A stretch of 64,000 nucleotides of DNA from an uncultured Poribacteria bacterium (GTDB taxonomy: Bacteria > Poribacteria > WGA-4E > WGA-3G), in the NCBI GenBank assembly GCA_951812525.1, contig OX638316.1:3714506-3778505 (forward strand). Reading direction: 5' to 3'. A program made the translations under genes and the position numbers. Position 1 is the stretch's first letter, and every line of letters begins with the position of its first letter. The notes beneath the pieces are model-generated. The model saw only the letters and a list, made by a program, of their open reading frames with translations. It was not told the DNA's origin and searched no databases. Below are positions 34,174-42,877 of the stretch, piece by piece.

Positions 34174-34841
34174 AGGGTTCCCCCGTAATCGTAGTGTCCC
34201 CTCAACTCCTCTATTTCTTCAAGACGTGCGTTTGCTGCTGCGGTCTCTGTTTGAACCCATTGGTTAATAGCACCATTTATTTCAGTGATGCTTGTCTTGT
34301 ACAACGGTTCAATTTCGGATTCCGGCTTGGAGAGACGTTTCGCTATCTCTTGGATAGGTGTTTTTATAACAGCGAAGCACCCTACCTGAAATTCAAACAA
34401 ACCGCTGAGACGCAAGGTAAGTGCCAGCATACCCCACCATTTACAGTTTATTTCGTCAATCAACTGCATGCCACTAATCAAAGGACGCGAGAGCGGATTG
34501 CTCTCTTCAGGTAGACACAAAATATCAAGTGCAACAGCTATCGTCAAATTTTGAAGCCCTTCCCAACGTGCGTTACCTTCCCAAACATCGGTTACAGAGA
34601 AATTATAAGTCTGTGTGAGGGCACGACAAAACACTTCATGTCGCACCAAATTCGCAGCGTTTCTGTCAACTAAAAGATCAAGCGCAATTGCACGAACGTT
34701 ATCTCCATACGGAACAGCGTCATTAATGCGGACAGTATTTAACACAGCCAAGTTAGGCCCCGCTCTGGGTGTTCGTAATTTAGCTGAATAAACGGCTGAA
34801 TCGTAGTATTTTAAAAATTCTTCCTTTGTAATCTGCACCAC
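34170..34841 (-). CDS. Conserved-looking protein of unknown function, partner of the Gfo/Idh-like protein
   Basis: A 223-residue soluble, largely helical protein. I do not recognise a family. It has no signal peptide or membrane helix and ends in a charged helix (ETAAANARLEEIEELRGHYDYGG). Its stop overlaps the ATG of the Gfo/Idh-like gene, so the two are translationally coupled and probably act together. An insertion of tryptophan/cysteine-rich hydrophobic sequence (NCKWWGMLALTLRLSGLFEFQVGCF) suggests a buried helix pair. Confidence 0.6.
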   Translation of the reverse strand: MVQITKEEFLKYYDSAVYSAKLRTPRAGPNLAVLNTVRINDAVPYGDNVRAIALDLLVDRNAANLVRHEVFCRALTQTYNFSVTDVWEGNARWEGLQNLTIAVALDILCLPEESNPLSRPLISGMQLIDEINCKWWGMLALTLRLSGLFEFQVGCFAVIKTPIQEIAKRLSKPESEIEPLYKTSITEINGAINQWVQTETAAANARLEEIEELRGHYDYGGTL

Positions 34842-34988
34842 ATCCCTTCATAAAGATTTTAAGATTTAAGGCACTAATGACACATCAGCAATGAGACGAA
34901 AGGTCTCTTGACCGTAATACCATCGATAAATTCTGGTCCAGACAGTTCTTCAACCCCCAATTGCCAACTCCTAATTGCTAACTGCCAA

Positions 34989-36161
34989 TTATTCATCTCC
35001 CGTTGGATCAAAATGGACATCCAGTTGTGGGAATGCGATTGTAATGTTATGTTCTTTAAATTTATGCCAGATTATGAAATGGAGATCACTCGCAACATCG
35101 AAACGCTGAAAAGAGTCGGGAATCCACACCAACAACTCAAAATCTAAGGATGAATTCCCAAAAGCAATAAAGCGAACGAAAGGTGCAGTAACGTTGCTGA
35201 TGTTCGGAATTGATTCTTTGATCACGCCAAGATGTTCATCTGCAGCATCAAGTAGTACTTTCTTAACAAGATCCACATCTGAACCGTATGACACCCCCAC
35301 TGGAATACGGAGCCGGTACAGACTGTTCGCATGTGTGAGATTGTGTACGGATTCCGTAATCAATTGAGAATTCGGAACGATAATCTCCTTTTCATCAAGT
35401 GAGACGATGACTGTTGACCGAAGATTAATGCTACTCACTCTACCAAATATGTCAACATCCATAATTTCCACGAGATCCCCAATTTTGATAGGACGTTCAA
35501 AAATTAGAATAAACCCAGAAATAAGGTTTGAGGCAATGTTCTGTAAACCGAAACCGATACCGATACTCAATCCACCGAAAATCAACGCTATGCTCGTCAA
35601 ACTGATGCCGACAGCACTGAGACTGATGATGATACCTATAATAATAATAGTGAAATGAAAAAAGCGTAGTAAGATAAACTGCGTATGTTGCTCGATTTGA
35701 AAGGCTTGTAGCACCTCCTGCCGCAGCACCCATTGCAAATATTTAGACAGGATAAACATTCCAAAGACAATCACGAACGCATAAAAAAGACGCGCTAACG
35801 TTAAATTCTTTTCACCGCCCCCTTCTCCATCTGCCTCTGATGCTTGAAAGAGATTCATGAGTGGATAGTTGAAAAATTTACCCAGAATCCCTGCGCTAAT
35901 TCCTGAGAGCCCAAATGCCAAAGTCCCGCCAACGATTATAACAATGAGGAATAGGAGTGCCAGCAATCGACCTTCAAGATTCTGTGTGATCTTGAGCCGA
36001 ATGAACAAGCGACGGAACCATCGGCGTAAGAATCCAGCGATTAACAACGAAACTGCCATAATTCCAATAAACAGAACAATCTGGATAACCATTATCGGAT
36101 CATCTTGGTCGATGACAGGCGTTTGAAGAAAAGTGTGCAGTTGTTGAATCAATTCATCCAT
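34989..36161 (-). CDS. MscS family mechanosensitive channel, full length
   Basis: A 390-residue MscS/MSC-type channel. Helices lie at about 25-43, 66-85, 122-142 and 165-215. The last carries the glycine/alanine-rich pore segment (ALIFGGLSIGIGFGLQNIASNLISG), followed by the beta-domain FERPIKIGDLVEIMDVDIFGRVSSI and the C-terminal vestibule. A short Asp/Glu/Gly-rich loop (about 107-117) sits before the third helix. This is the intact parent of the pseudogene at 22607-23378. The barrel gene at 36343-37104 lies upstream on the same strand. Confidence 0.93.
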   Translation of the reverse strand: MDELIQQLHTFLQTPVIDQDDPIMVIQIVLFIGIMAVSLLIAGFLRRWFRRLFIRLKITQNLEGRLLALLFLIVIIVGGTLAFGLSGISAGILGKFFNYPLMNLFQASEADGEGGGEKNLTLARLFYAFVIVFGMFILSKYLQWVLRQEVLQAFQIEQHTQFILLRFFHFTIIIIGIIISLSAVGISLTSIALIFGGLSIGIGFGLQNIASNLISGFILIFERPIKIGDLVEIMDVDIFGRVSSINLRSTVIVSLDEKEIIVPNSQLITESVHNLTHANSLYRLRIPVGVSYGSDVDLVKKVLLDAADEHLGVIKESIPNISNVTAPFVRFIAFGNSSLDFELLVWIPDSFQRFDVASDLHFIIWHKFKEHNITIAFPQLDVHFDPTGDE

Positions 36162-36342
36162 CTTGGACTATCCTATTCGTTATGGAGTGTTCTCAGGCAT
36201 ATTAGTGAATTATAAAAATAAGTAGACGTTTCAATAGACACATAAGACGCTGTCTCTGATGGAGAGGTTCCCTAACTTCACCCAATATGAGCCGTAGGTT
36301 GGGATAAGGGACGCGAACCCCAACATCTTCCTAACTCCAGAA

Positions 36343-37104
36343 TCACAAGCTAATCCGCAAGGTCGACAGATACGTGTAATGCCACTTTTCTGTTAACGGT
36401 TCACTATTATATGTGACGGAACCACTCATACGTAACCCCAACTGATTGGATAGGCTGAATGTAATAGCAGGTTCTGCTGAAAACTGATAGTTTTTGAACC
36501 CAACCTGTGGTGTGAATTTCAATACGGTATTAAGTTGTCGCCATCCAACGGACGAAAATGCCAGCCATCGGAACGTGGTCGCATCGAATTTCCTTAGCAC
36601 GAAGTCCACGAGGTCTTTGTGGGGTTGAATATTCTCAAGGAACGCACCAACACCGCCAGATATCCGAAGCGTGCCTCTTTCATAAATCGCCGGACGGATA
36701 TAACTGCCAATTTGTGAGGTAAGAGCACTGCCTTTAGTAATGTTACGTTCTAAATCCGTAAACGCCTCAATACCAAATGTGCCTATGCGAAAACCGCCTT
36801 GCACGCGCGCCTTAGCCATTTCAGAAAGCACTTCCTCTTCACTGGCAGCGCGCGAACCGAAAACTCCTGCCCAACCATTAATCCTGCCGACCGGGACGAC
36901 TGCGGTTAGGCTGAGTGTCTGCGAAACGCCGTCTCCATTCACACCGATATCTACTGTTTTCGCATCCTGCGGTAAATCCGCAAACTGACAGTACACCGGT
37001 GTTGCATAGACAATCGGGAAAAAAATTAAAATTAGGAACATCCACAATTCGTACGTTCGCGTCCACTCAGTATGCAATGCCAACACTTTTGCCAGATTTT
37101 TCAT
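36343..37104 (-). CDS. Secreted outer-membrane-like protein of unknown function (intact copy)
   Basis: A 253-residue protein with an N-terminal hydrophobic segment (about 20-38) ending near VYCQF, then a barrel-like body with alternating strands (GGFRIGTFGIEAFTDLERN, AITFSLSNQLGLRMSGSV). It ends in a hydrophobic strand (YLSTLRISL). The broken duplicate at 27513-28302 shows that the sequence is otherwise conserved. No family name can be assigned. Located between CorA and the full-length MscS, in a run of envelope genes. Confidence 0.7.
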   Translation of the reverse strand: MKNLAKVLALHTEWTRTYELWMFLILIFFPIVYATPVYCQFADLPQDAKTVDIGVNGDGVSQTLSLTAVVPVGRINGWAGVFGSRAASEEEVLSEMAKARVQGGFRIGTFGIEAFTDLERNITKGSALTSQIGSYIRPAIYERGTLRISGGVGAFLENIQPHKDLVDFVLRKFDATTFRWLAFSSVGWRQLNTVLKFTPQVGFKNYQFSAEPAITFSLSNQLGLRMSGSVTYNSEPLTEKWHYTYLSTLRISL

Positions 37105-37119
37105 TCTTCTCTTTAAGTT

Positions 37120-38196
37120 TCAAAACCATTTCTTTAATTTGAAATAGATAAACATGCCAATTCCAATGCCCACCATAACTAACAGTACAATCGGATATCC
37201 CCAGTGCGTTTCAAGTTCTGGCATGAATTTGAAATTCATGCCATATATTCCGGCGATGAACGTCAGCGGGATAAAGAATGTAGCAACCATCGTCAATACC
37301 TTCATAACTTCATTCATTCTATGACTAACAGCAGAGGTATAGGTATCGAACAGACTTGAAGCCGCACTACGGAGTGTCTCTAATGTATGGATGATTTGAT
37401 TCAGGTGATCATAAACGTCGTGAAAGTACAGGTGGGTGGCTTGCGTAAATAGTGGGGTTTCATCATCTAACACGTTATTGAGGACATCGCGTAATGGGAG
37501 AATCGGTCTACGCAACAGGAGAAATTCCCGTCTCAAAACATTGATTTTTTCGAGAACGTCTGATGTGGGGTGTGTTATGGCTTCCTCTTCCATTAATTCA
37601 ATTCTATCGCTTAAATGTTCCAAGACGATGAAGTAATGGTCAACAACGACATCTATTAACGCATACGCAAGGTAATCAGCCCCCATATTCCGAATCCTGC
37701 CCTGCGTCTTTCGGAGCCTGTTTTGAATTGATTCAAAGAGTTCCTCACGGTTTTCTTGGAGGGAAATGACAAAATTTTTACCAATGATAAGGCTAATTTG
37801 TTCTTTCAAGACGCTTAAAGATGCAACGTTATAGTCGAGGCTCTTGAGAATAATAAAGACATGGTCATCATGAATCTCTATTTTGGGAAGGTGATTTGGA
37901 GCCATTATATCTTCAAGGACAAGGGAATTAACCTCGAAGTGCCTGCCGATCTCTTCAATAATCTTTGGTTCATGAATCCCTTTAATGTGAATCCATGTGA
38001 CAGTTTCGGTATGTGTGTATGGCAAGCATTCCTCAACGCTCTGCACCTCAGTTTCATGAAGATGCGTTTCATCGTAATCGATGATGGTAATCCGAATCGG
38101 CTCTGTTCGCTCTTCGCCTACATATACAAGACTACCAGGCGGAAGGCCTGCCTTTTGAGAGTCTCTTTTGAAAGGATTTGGGACGGAAATTCTCAA
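37120..38196 (-). CDS. corA: CorA family magnesium/cobalt transporter
   Basis: A 358-residue pentameric divalent-cation channel. The N-terminal cytosolic domain carries EDIMAPNHLPKIEIHDDHVFIILKSL. Two C-terminal membrane helices (about 300-350) flank the signature YGMNF, with the expected following acidic loop MPELE. The predicted start is TTG, with AGAGG 7 bases upstream. Length and motif match the family exactly. It is followed by the barrel and mscS genes on the same strand. Confidence 0.96.
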   Translation of the reverse strand: MRISVPNPFKRDSQKAGLPPGSLVYVGEERTEPIRITIIDYDETHLHETEVQSVEECLPYTHTETVTWIHIKGIHEPKIIEEIGRHFEVNSLVLEDIMAPNHLPKIEIHDDHVFIILKSLDYNVASLSVLKEQISLIIGKNFVISLQENREELFESIQNRLRKTQGRIRNMGADYLAYALIDVVVDHYFIVLEHLSDRIELMEEEAITHPTSDVLEKINVLRREFLLLRRPILPLRDVLNNVLDDETPLFTQATHLYFHDVYDHLNQIIHTLETLRSAASSLFDTYTSAVSHRMNEVMKVLTMVATFFIPLTFIAGIYGMNFKFMPELETHWGYPIVLLVMVGIGIGMFIYFKLKKWF

Positions 38197-38323
38197 TTTC
38201 TACCTCTGTGATAGGTTATATTAACGGGGCAATTCAGGACTAAATTAAGCAACGCCATCAAAAAGAGTATAAAGATTAAAGCCGCACCTATGAACTATAT
38301 GCACAGAGGAAGCAGACACAAGG

Positions 38324-39016
38324 TCAGGATTTGTCTTTAAATCTATACCCAACACCATGCACCGTCTCGATATGTTCTCCGAACGTGCCGAGTTTGCGGC
38401 GAAGTCGACTAACATGAGTATCCACCGTCCTATCAACCCCGTAATACTCCTGTCCCCATATCACATCCATCAGAATATCGCGGGTAAAGACACGACCTGG
38501 TGAACGCGCAAACAACGTGATGAGTTTAAACTCAGTAGCGGTCAGATCGATCGGACCACTTTCGGTCAGCACCTGATGTTTATCGAGATCAATCGTTAAC
38601 CCATGTTGCTCAATCTGCTTCGTCTCCTCTACTTGCTTGCCCGCTTGGATGCGACGCAGCACAGCTGAAACCCGTAATACCACTTCCTTCGGACTAAACG
38701 GCTTCGTAATATAATCATCGACACCAAGTTCCAAACCAGCGATACGATCTCGCTCTTCAGTCTTGGCAGTTACCATGACGATGGGAATATTTTTTGTCCT
38801 CGGATCGTTCTTTAATAAACGACAGACAATCAATCCATCTACCTCTGGAAGCATCAGGTCTAACAGAATAAGATCTGGGGATTGTTCAATGGCACTGTGG
38901 AGGGCATCAGCACCATTCCGGACGTAATCGGTCTCAAAACCCGCTTCTTGTAGATTGTACCGCAGCAAATCCACAATATCACGTTCATCTTCCACAATTA
39001 GGATCTTGGCGTTCAT
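38324..39016 (-). CDS. OmpR/PhoB-family response regulator
   Basis: A 230-residue two-component regulator. The receiver domain (1-120) has the acidic pocket Glu9-Asp10, phosphoacceptor Asp53 in LLDLMLPEVDG, the Thr in MVTAKTEE and Lys in ITKPF. The winged-helix DNA-binding domain (about 135-230) ends HTHVSRLRRKLG...VHGVGYRF. The sequence is close to PhoB in style, and the window has a complete pst-phoU locus, so PhoB is a good guess. No histidine kinase gene is adjacent. AAGGAG lies 6 bases before the ATG. Confidence 0.92.
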   Translation of the reverse strand: MNAKILIVEDERDIVDLLRYNLQEAGFETDYVRNGADALHSAIEQSPDLILLDLMLPEVDGLIVCRLLKNDPRTKNIPIVMVTAKTEERDRIAGLELGVDDYITKPFSPKEVVLRVSAVLRRIQAGKQVEETKQIEQHGLTIDLDKHQVLTESGPIDLTATEFKLITLFARSPGRVFTRDILMDVIWGQEYYGVDRTVDTHVSRLRRKLGTFGEHIETVHGVGYRFKDKS

Positions 39017-39366
39017 TTAAATCTCCTTATAGTCAGCTCCTACTCTATTTTAACAAATAATGAGGTGTAATGTCAATTTTGCAATTGTTCTATTACAAAA
39101 ATTCAATTATTTCTTTACAAAAATATGGCTTTCGTACTATTACGCAGCAAAAAAGCAAAAAGTGACTTCTTTACCTAAACTGGTAGGTGCGATTTCCAAC
39201 CGCGCCGGTATCTGTCTTACATTTCCAATCTCGCCGATCATCCCTATCCAAATCCATCTATTCCTTACCTCAGGACTGACAACTGATAACTATAAAAAAA
39301 TAATGAACACACACGCAAAATGTGTTATGATGTCTAAAAAAACAGAAGGGACAACAACCAATTACA
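39017..39366. other. Non-coding region between divergent regulator and M28 genes
   Basis: 350 bases, AT-rich. One palindrome of the GTGCGRTTTCYAACCG type at 39187-39205 and a heptad-type run (AGGACTGACAACTGATAAC) near 39268-39286. No gene. The promoter for the response regulator and that of the M28 peptidase must lie here; no strong sigma-70 pair stands out. Confidence 0.5.
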
Positions 39367-41487
39367 ATGCTAAAAGATATTTTCCGTTTTCAGGAGCAGG
39401 CGTGGAGACCTATTTTTTACGTTACCTGTATCCTTGTGGCATTTACGTTTTTCTCCAATGATACCTTCGGTATGCGCGGCTTCACAGCAGAAAACGCTGT
39501 TACACAAAAAGAATACGAAACCGCATTCCAAAAGTTGGTTTCAGTCGAAAGATGTCAGTATAAATTGCGTTATCTCACCGAAGAACCACACCTCGCTGGG
39601 ACCGAGAACAGTCGAAAGATCGCAGAATACCTTCGGGACGCATTTCAAGCGTACGGCTTGAAAGTCCAGATGTATGAATACAAAGTCTATCTCCCCTACC
39701 CACTTGAGGTACGTGTCGAACTCGTCTCGCCTACCGAGCATGTTGCTGTCAGTAAAGAAGCAGGTTGGGAATGGGACAAGGATTCCTATGAAACCGAGAT
39801 TGTAGCAGGCTATAACGCCTATTCGCCTGATGGAGACGTAACCGCTGATCTCGTCTACGTCAACAAAGGATTGCCTGAAGATTACCAAATCCTCAGCGAA
39901 CACGGCATCTCGGTAAATGGTAAAATCTGTATTGCCCGATACGGTGGCAGTTACCGCGGTGTGAAAGCCAAAGTCGCCGGTGATAACGGCGCAATCGGAT
40001 TGATTCTCTACTCCGATCCGTCCGATGACGGTTACATGCGTGGTGATGTCTACCCCCGTGGTCCCTGGCGTTCCGCCGATGCGATCCAACGCGGAACGGT
40101 TAAATACATCTTCCAACACGCCAGTGATCCGCTCACCCCGGGTTGGGCAGCCACCGAAGATGCCGAAAGAATCCCAATCGCAGAAGCCACAGACCTACCC
40201 AAAATTCCAGTCGTTCCACTTGCTTATGGAGATGCCGAACCTCTGCTGAAAGCACTCGCCGGTCCCAATGTCCCCCGTGAGTGGCAAGGCGGTTTACCTT
40301 TTGCCTATCATATCGGACCCGGACCAGCGAAGGTTCGTCTCAAAGTCCGTTGCGAACACAGCACCCGTCCGATCTACAATGTCATTGCCACCTTAGAGGG
40401 AACAGAATATCCAGACCAGTGGGTAATATTAGGCAACCATCACGATGCTTGGGTTTACGGTGCTGCAGATCCGGGAAGCGGCACAACCGCACTCTTAGAA
40501 GTCGCAGAATCCTTGGGAGAACTCGCTAAATCCGGCATGCGTCCCAAGCGATCAATCGTTTTTGCTGCATGGGATGCCGAAGAATTCGGTATCTTAGGAT
40601 CAACCGAATGGGTCGAAGAGTTGAGATCTACACTTCAAGAGAAAGCCATTGCATACCTGAATGTGGATATCGCCGCAACCGGTAAACGGTTCTATGTAAG
40701 CGCGATTCCGTCGCTACGGGAATTAATTCGTGAGGTAACCCAAAACGTCATTGACCCGGAGACGCTGAGACCCGTTTACGAAAGTTGGCAAATGAGACAA
40801 GGAAAAGAGGTGCCACAGGTCGGTAACCTCGGCAGCGGTTCAGACCATTCCCCATTTATCGGGCATGCGGGTATCCCCGCCGTCAGTATGGGATTTAGTG
40901 GACCCTATGGTGTTTACCACGCCATGCAGGACAACTTTTATTGGATGCAACACTTCGGAGACCCAACATTCCAATATCAGGCAGCGATGGCAAGAATCTG
41001 GGGAACCCTTGCGCTGCAGCTTGCCAACGCCGATATTTTACCCTTTGACTATGAGACTTACGCCACCGACCTGATGACCCCTTTGAAACTCTTGCAAAAC
41101 TCTGGCTCAAAAAGCAGGATAGCCGAACAGGTCGGAAAGTTAGACATCCTGCTGACGGAATGGCAACAGGCAGCAAGTTTGCTACACCGGGAACTTTCTC
41201 AGTATCTTACTGCCGGGAATCTATCCGCAGCCACAGAGATAAATAAGAGGTTATATCAATTAGAGCGAAAATTGACGACTGAGGCTGGATTGCCACTCCG
41301 TCCGTGGTTCAAACACCTCATCTACGCCCCTGGACTCAATACAGGCTACGCGGCGGTCATTTTTCCCGGCGTTCTGGATGCCTTAGCGCAAGGAGATGAC
41401 GCTGCAGTACATGCCGAAATCGATAAACTCGTTGTAGCTTTCACACAAATGATTCGTGGAATTAACGAAATCCGAAAAATCCTGTAA
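39367..41487 (+). CDS. M28 family zinc peptidase, glutamate carboxypeptidase II-like
   Basis: A 706-residue exported or membrane-anchored exopeptidase (N-terminal helix about 15-33). A protease-associated domain lies at about 150-300. The M28 core has ligands His358 and Asp368 (NHHDAWVYGAADPGSG), catalytic Glu405/ligand Glu406 (WDAEEFG), Asp434 (NVDIAATG) and a distal histidine in GSGSDHSPF. These correspond in order to the human GCPII site. A transferrin-receptor-like dimerisation domain (about 590-700) ends the protein. It releases C-terminal residues, often glutamate, from peptides outside the cytoplasm. Confidence 0.94.
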   Translation: MLKDIFRFQEQAWRPIFYVTCILVAFTFFSNDTFGMRGFTAENAVTQKEYETAFQKLVSVERCQYKLRYLTEEPHLAGTENSRKIAEYLRDAFQAYGLKVQMYEYKVYLPYPLEVRVELVSPTEHVAVSKEAGWEWDKDSYETEIVAGYNAYSPDGDVTADLVYVNKGLPEDYQILSEHGISVNGKICIARYGGSYRGVKAKVAGDNGAIGLILYSDPSDDGYMRGDVYPRGPWRSADAIQRGTVKYIFQHASDPLTPGWAATEDAERIPIAEATDLPKIPVVPLAYGDAEPLLKALAGPNVPREWQGGLPFAYHIGPGPAKVRLKVRCEHSTRPIYNVIATLEGTEYPDQWVILGNHHDAWVYGAADPGSGTTALLEVAESLGELAKSGMRPKRSIVFAAWDAEEFGILGSTEWVEELRSTLQEKAIAYLNVDIAATGKRFYVSAIPSLRELIREVTQNVIDPETLRPVYESWQMRQGKEVPQVGNLGSGSDHSPFIGHAGIPAVSMGFSGPYGVYHAMQDNFYWMQHFGDPTFQYQAAMARIWGTLALQLANADILPFDYETYATDLMTPLKLLQNSGSKSRIAEQVGKLDILLTEWQQAASLLHRELSQYLTAGNLSAATEINKRLYQLERKLTTEAGLPLRPWFKHLIYAPGLNTGYAAVIFPGVLDALAQGDDAAVHAEIDKLVVAFTQMIRGINEIRKIL

Positions 41488-41653
41488 TCCTAAACTAATC
41501 CCTGATAGGTAGGCGAGGCTTCCTAACCTCGCCGTTTTGCTAATTCCTAATAGGTGGCGAGGTTTCCTAACCTCGCTGCTCCTACGTAGGTTGGATTGAA
41601 CATAATCGAAACCCACCGCATCATCTTATCCTGCAAATCTCAACCGTCAATTG
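41488..41653. repeat. Cluster of intergenic palindromes and a GTAGGTTGG element
   Basis: Two GCGAGG palindromes back to back (41512-41533 and 41556-41576), differing in arm and loop bases. Then a GTAGGTTGGATT...CGAAACCCACC element (41586-41617) and a heptad-type run just before the next gene. No coding sequence is seen. Confidence 0.65.
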
Positions 41654-42688
41654 CTAACCACCAATCGCCACCGCCGAAGCCGCTTTCAACCGCACAACAT
41701 CACCAATTTGAAACGAGCAACGGTAATCCGTCTGAACAAGATAGAACTCCCCATCCACCTCAACACGATAGGTATAATCGTGTCCCTTAAACGCCTGCCC
41801 AACAACACGTCCATCTTTCGTTCCGCCGTTTCCAGCATCAGGTGACATCATCGTCAAACATTCCGGACGGATAGACAGCAGCATCTCCCCAGTTTCAGCA
41901 CCTTCCACCGCCACGCGTCCAAACGGAGTTTCAGCCACTCCATCTTTCACATAAGCATTGACGAAATTCGTCTGCCCCAGAAAATCCGCAACATAAGCCG
42001 TTTCCGGCTGACGATACACAACTTCGGGCGTCCCGATCTGTTCAACGGTGCCATCTTTCATTACTGCCAACCGTTCAGCGAAACTCAACGCCTCCTCTTG
42101 CGCGTGGGTAACCAGCACCGCGCTAATCCCTTCAGCTTTCAGGAGTGCACGTACTTCATCTCTCGTTGTCTGGCGCAATCCAGGATCAAGGCTTGAAAAA
42201 GGCTCATCTAAAAGTAGGAGTTTCGGACGCGCAATGATGGAGCGTGCCAGTGCCACCCGCTGCTGCTCGCCGCCGGAGAGATGGTGTGGTAAACGTTCCT
42301 GTAAATCCGACATACCAACCATATTCAACACTTCAAGTGCCCGCTCACGCCTCGTCTTTTTCGGTGCCTTTCGGAGTCCAAAAGCAACGTTATCGAGGAC
42401 ATTCTTATGTGGAAAAAGTGCATAGTCTTGGAACACGAAACCGATACCGCGCGACTCAGGTGGAACGTAAACACTGTCGTTTGCAAGAGAGCGTTCTGCC
42501 ATAGAAATTGAGCCAGCATCCGCCCGTTCAAATCCTGCTATGATACGCAAGGTAGTCGTTTTTCCACAACCACTCGGTCCCAAAAGCGCAAAGATTTCCC
42601 CCGGATAAACCGTAAAACTAACATCCTTCACAACAGGTGTGTCTGCAAAACGCTTAGTAATAGATTCAACCGTAAGCAGTGGTGTCAT
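41654..42688 (-). CDS. ABC transporter ATPase, Fbp/Pot/CUT1 importer type
   Basis: A 344-residue importer ATPase with C-terminal TOBE domain. Walker A is GPSGCGKTTT, the Q-loop FVFQDYALFPHKNV, the signature LSGGEQQRVALAR, Walker B LLLLDEPFSSLD and the H-loop VTHAQEEA. Residues about 235-344 form the OB-fold TOBE domain used for regulation in the iron (FbpC), polyamine (PotA) and sugar transporters. No permease or binding protein is adjacent, so the substrate is unknown; it is not obviously linked to the orphan permease at 3389-5104. Confidence 0.92.
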   Translation of the reverse strand: MTPLLTVESITKRFADTPVVKDVSFTVYPGEIFALLGPSGCGKTTTLRIIAGFERADAGSISMAERSLANDSVYVPPESRGIGFVFQDYALFPHKNVLDNVAFGLRKAPKKTRRERALEVLNMVGMSDLQERLPHHLSGGEQQRVALARSIIARPKLLLLDEPFSSLDPGLRQTTRDEVRALLKAEGISAVLVTHAQEEALSFAERLAVMKDGTVEQIGTPEVVYRQPETAYVADFLGQTNFVNAYVKDGVAETPFGRVAVEGAETGEMLLSIRPECLTMMSPDAGNGGTKDGRVVGQAFKGHDYTYRVEVDGEFYLVQTDYRCSFQIGDVVRLKAASAVAIGG

Positions 42689-42877
42689 CCTCTAATCCCA
42701 AACCTTTTCCTAGTAGACGAGGTTTTCAATCTCGCCGGTTTCCTATAAAATATGCCTCTTCGCATTACCAATTGCTAATCACTAACTGCTATCTTGTAGG
42801 AGGGATTTCCAAATCCCGACTTCTGACCGCTGACCGCCGATAGCTGACTACTGACAACTGATAACTGACAACTAATC
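42689..42877. repeat. Intergenic palindromes and heptad repeat run
   Basis: A GACGAGGTTTTCAATCTCGCC-type palindrome (42716-42736), a GTAGGAGGGATTT...AAATCCCGAC palindrome (42796-42820) and a run of seven-base units of the form CTGACNR/CTGATAA (42822-42873). These are the same three elements seen separately elsewhere in the window. No gene. Confidence 0.65.
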
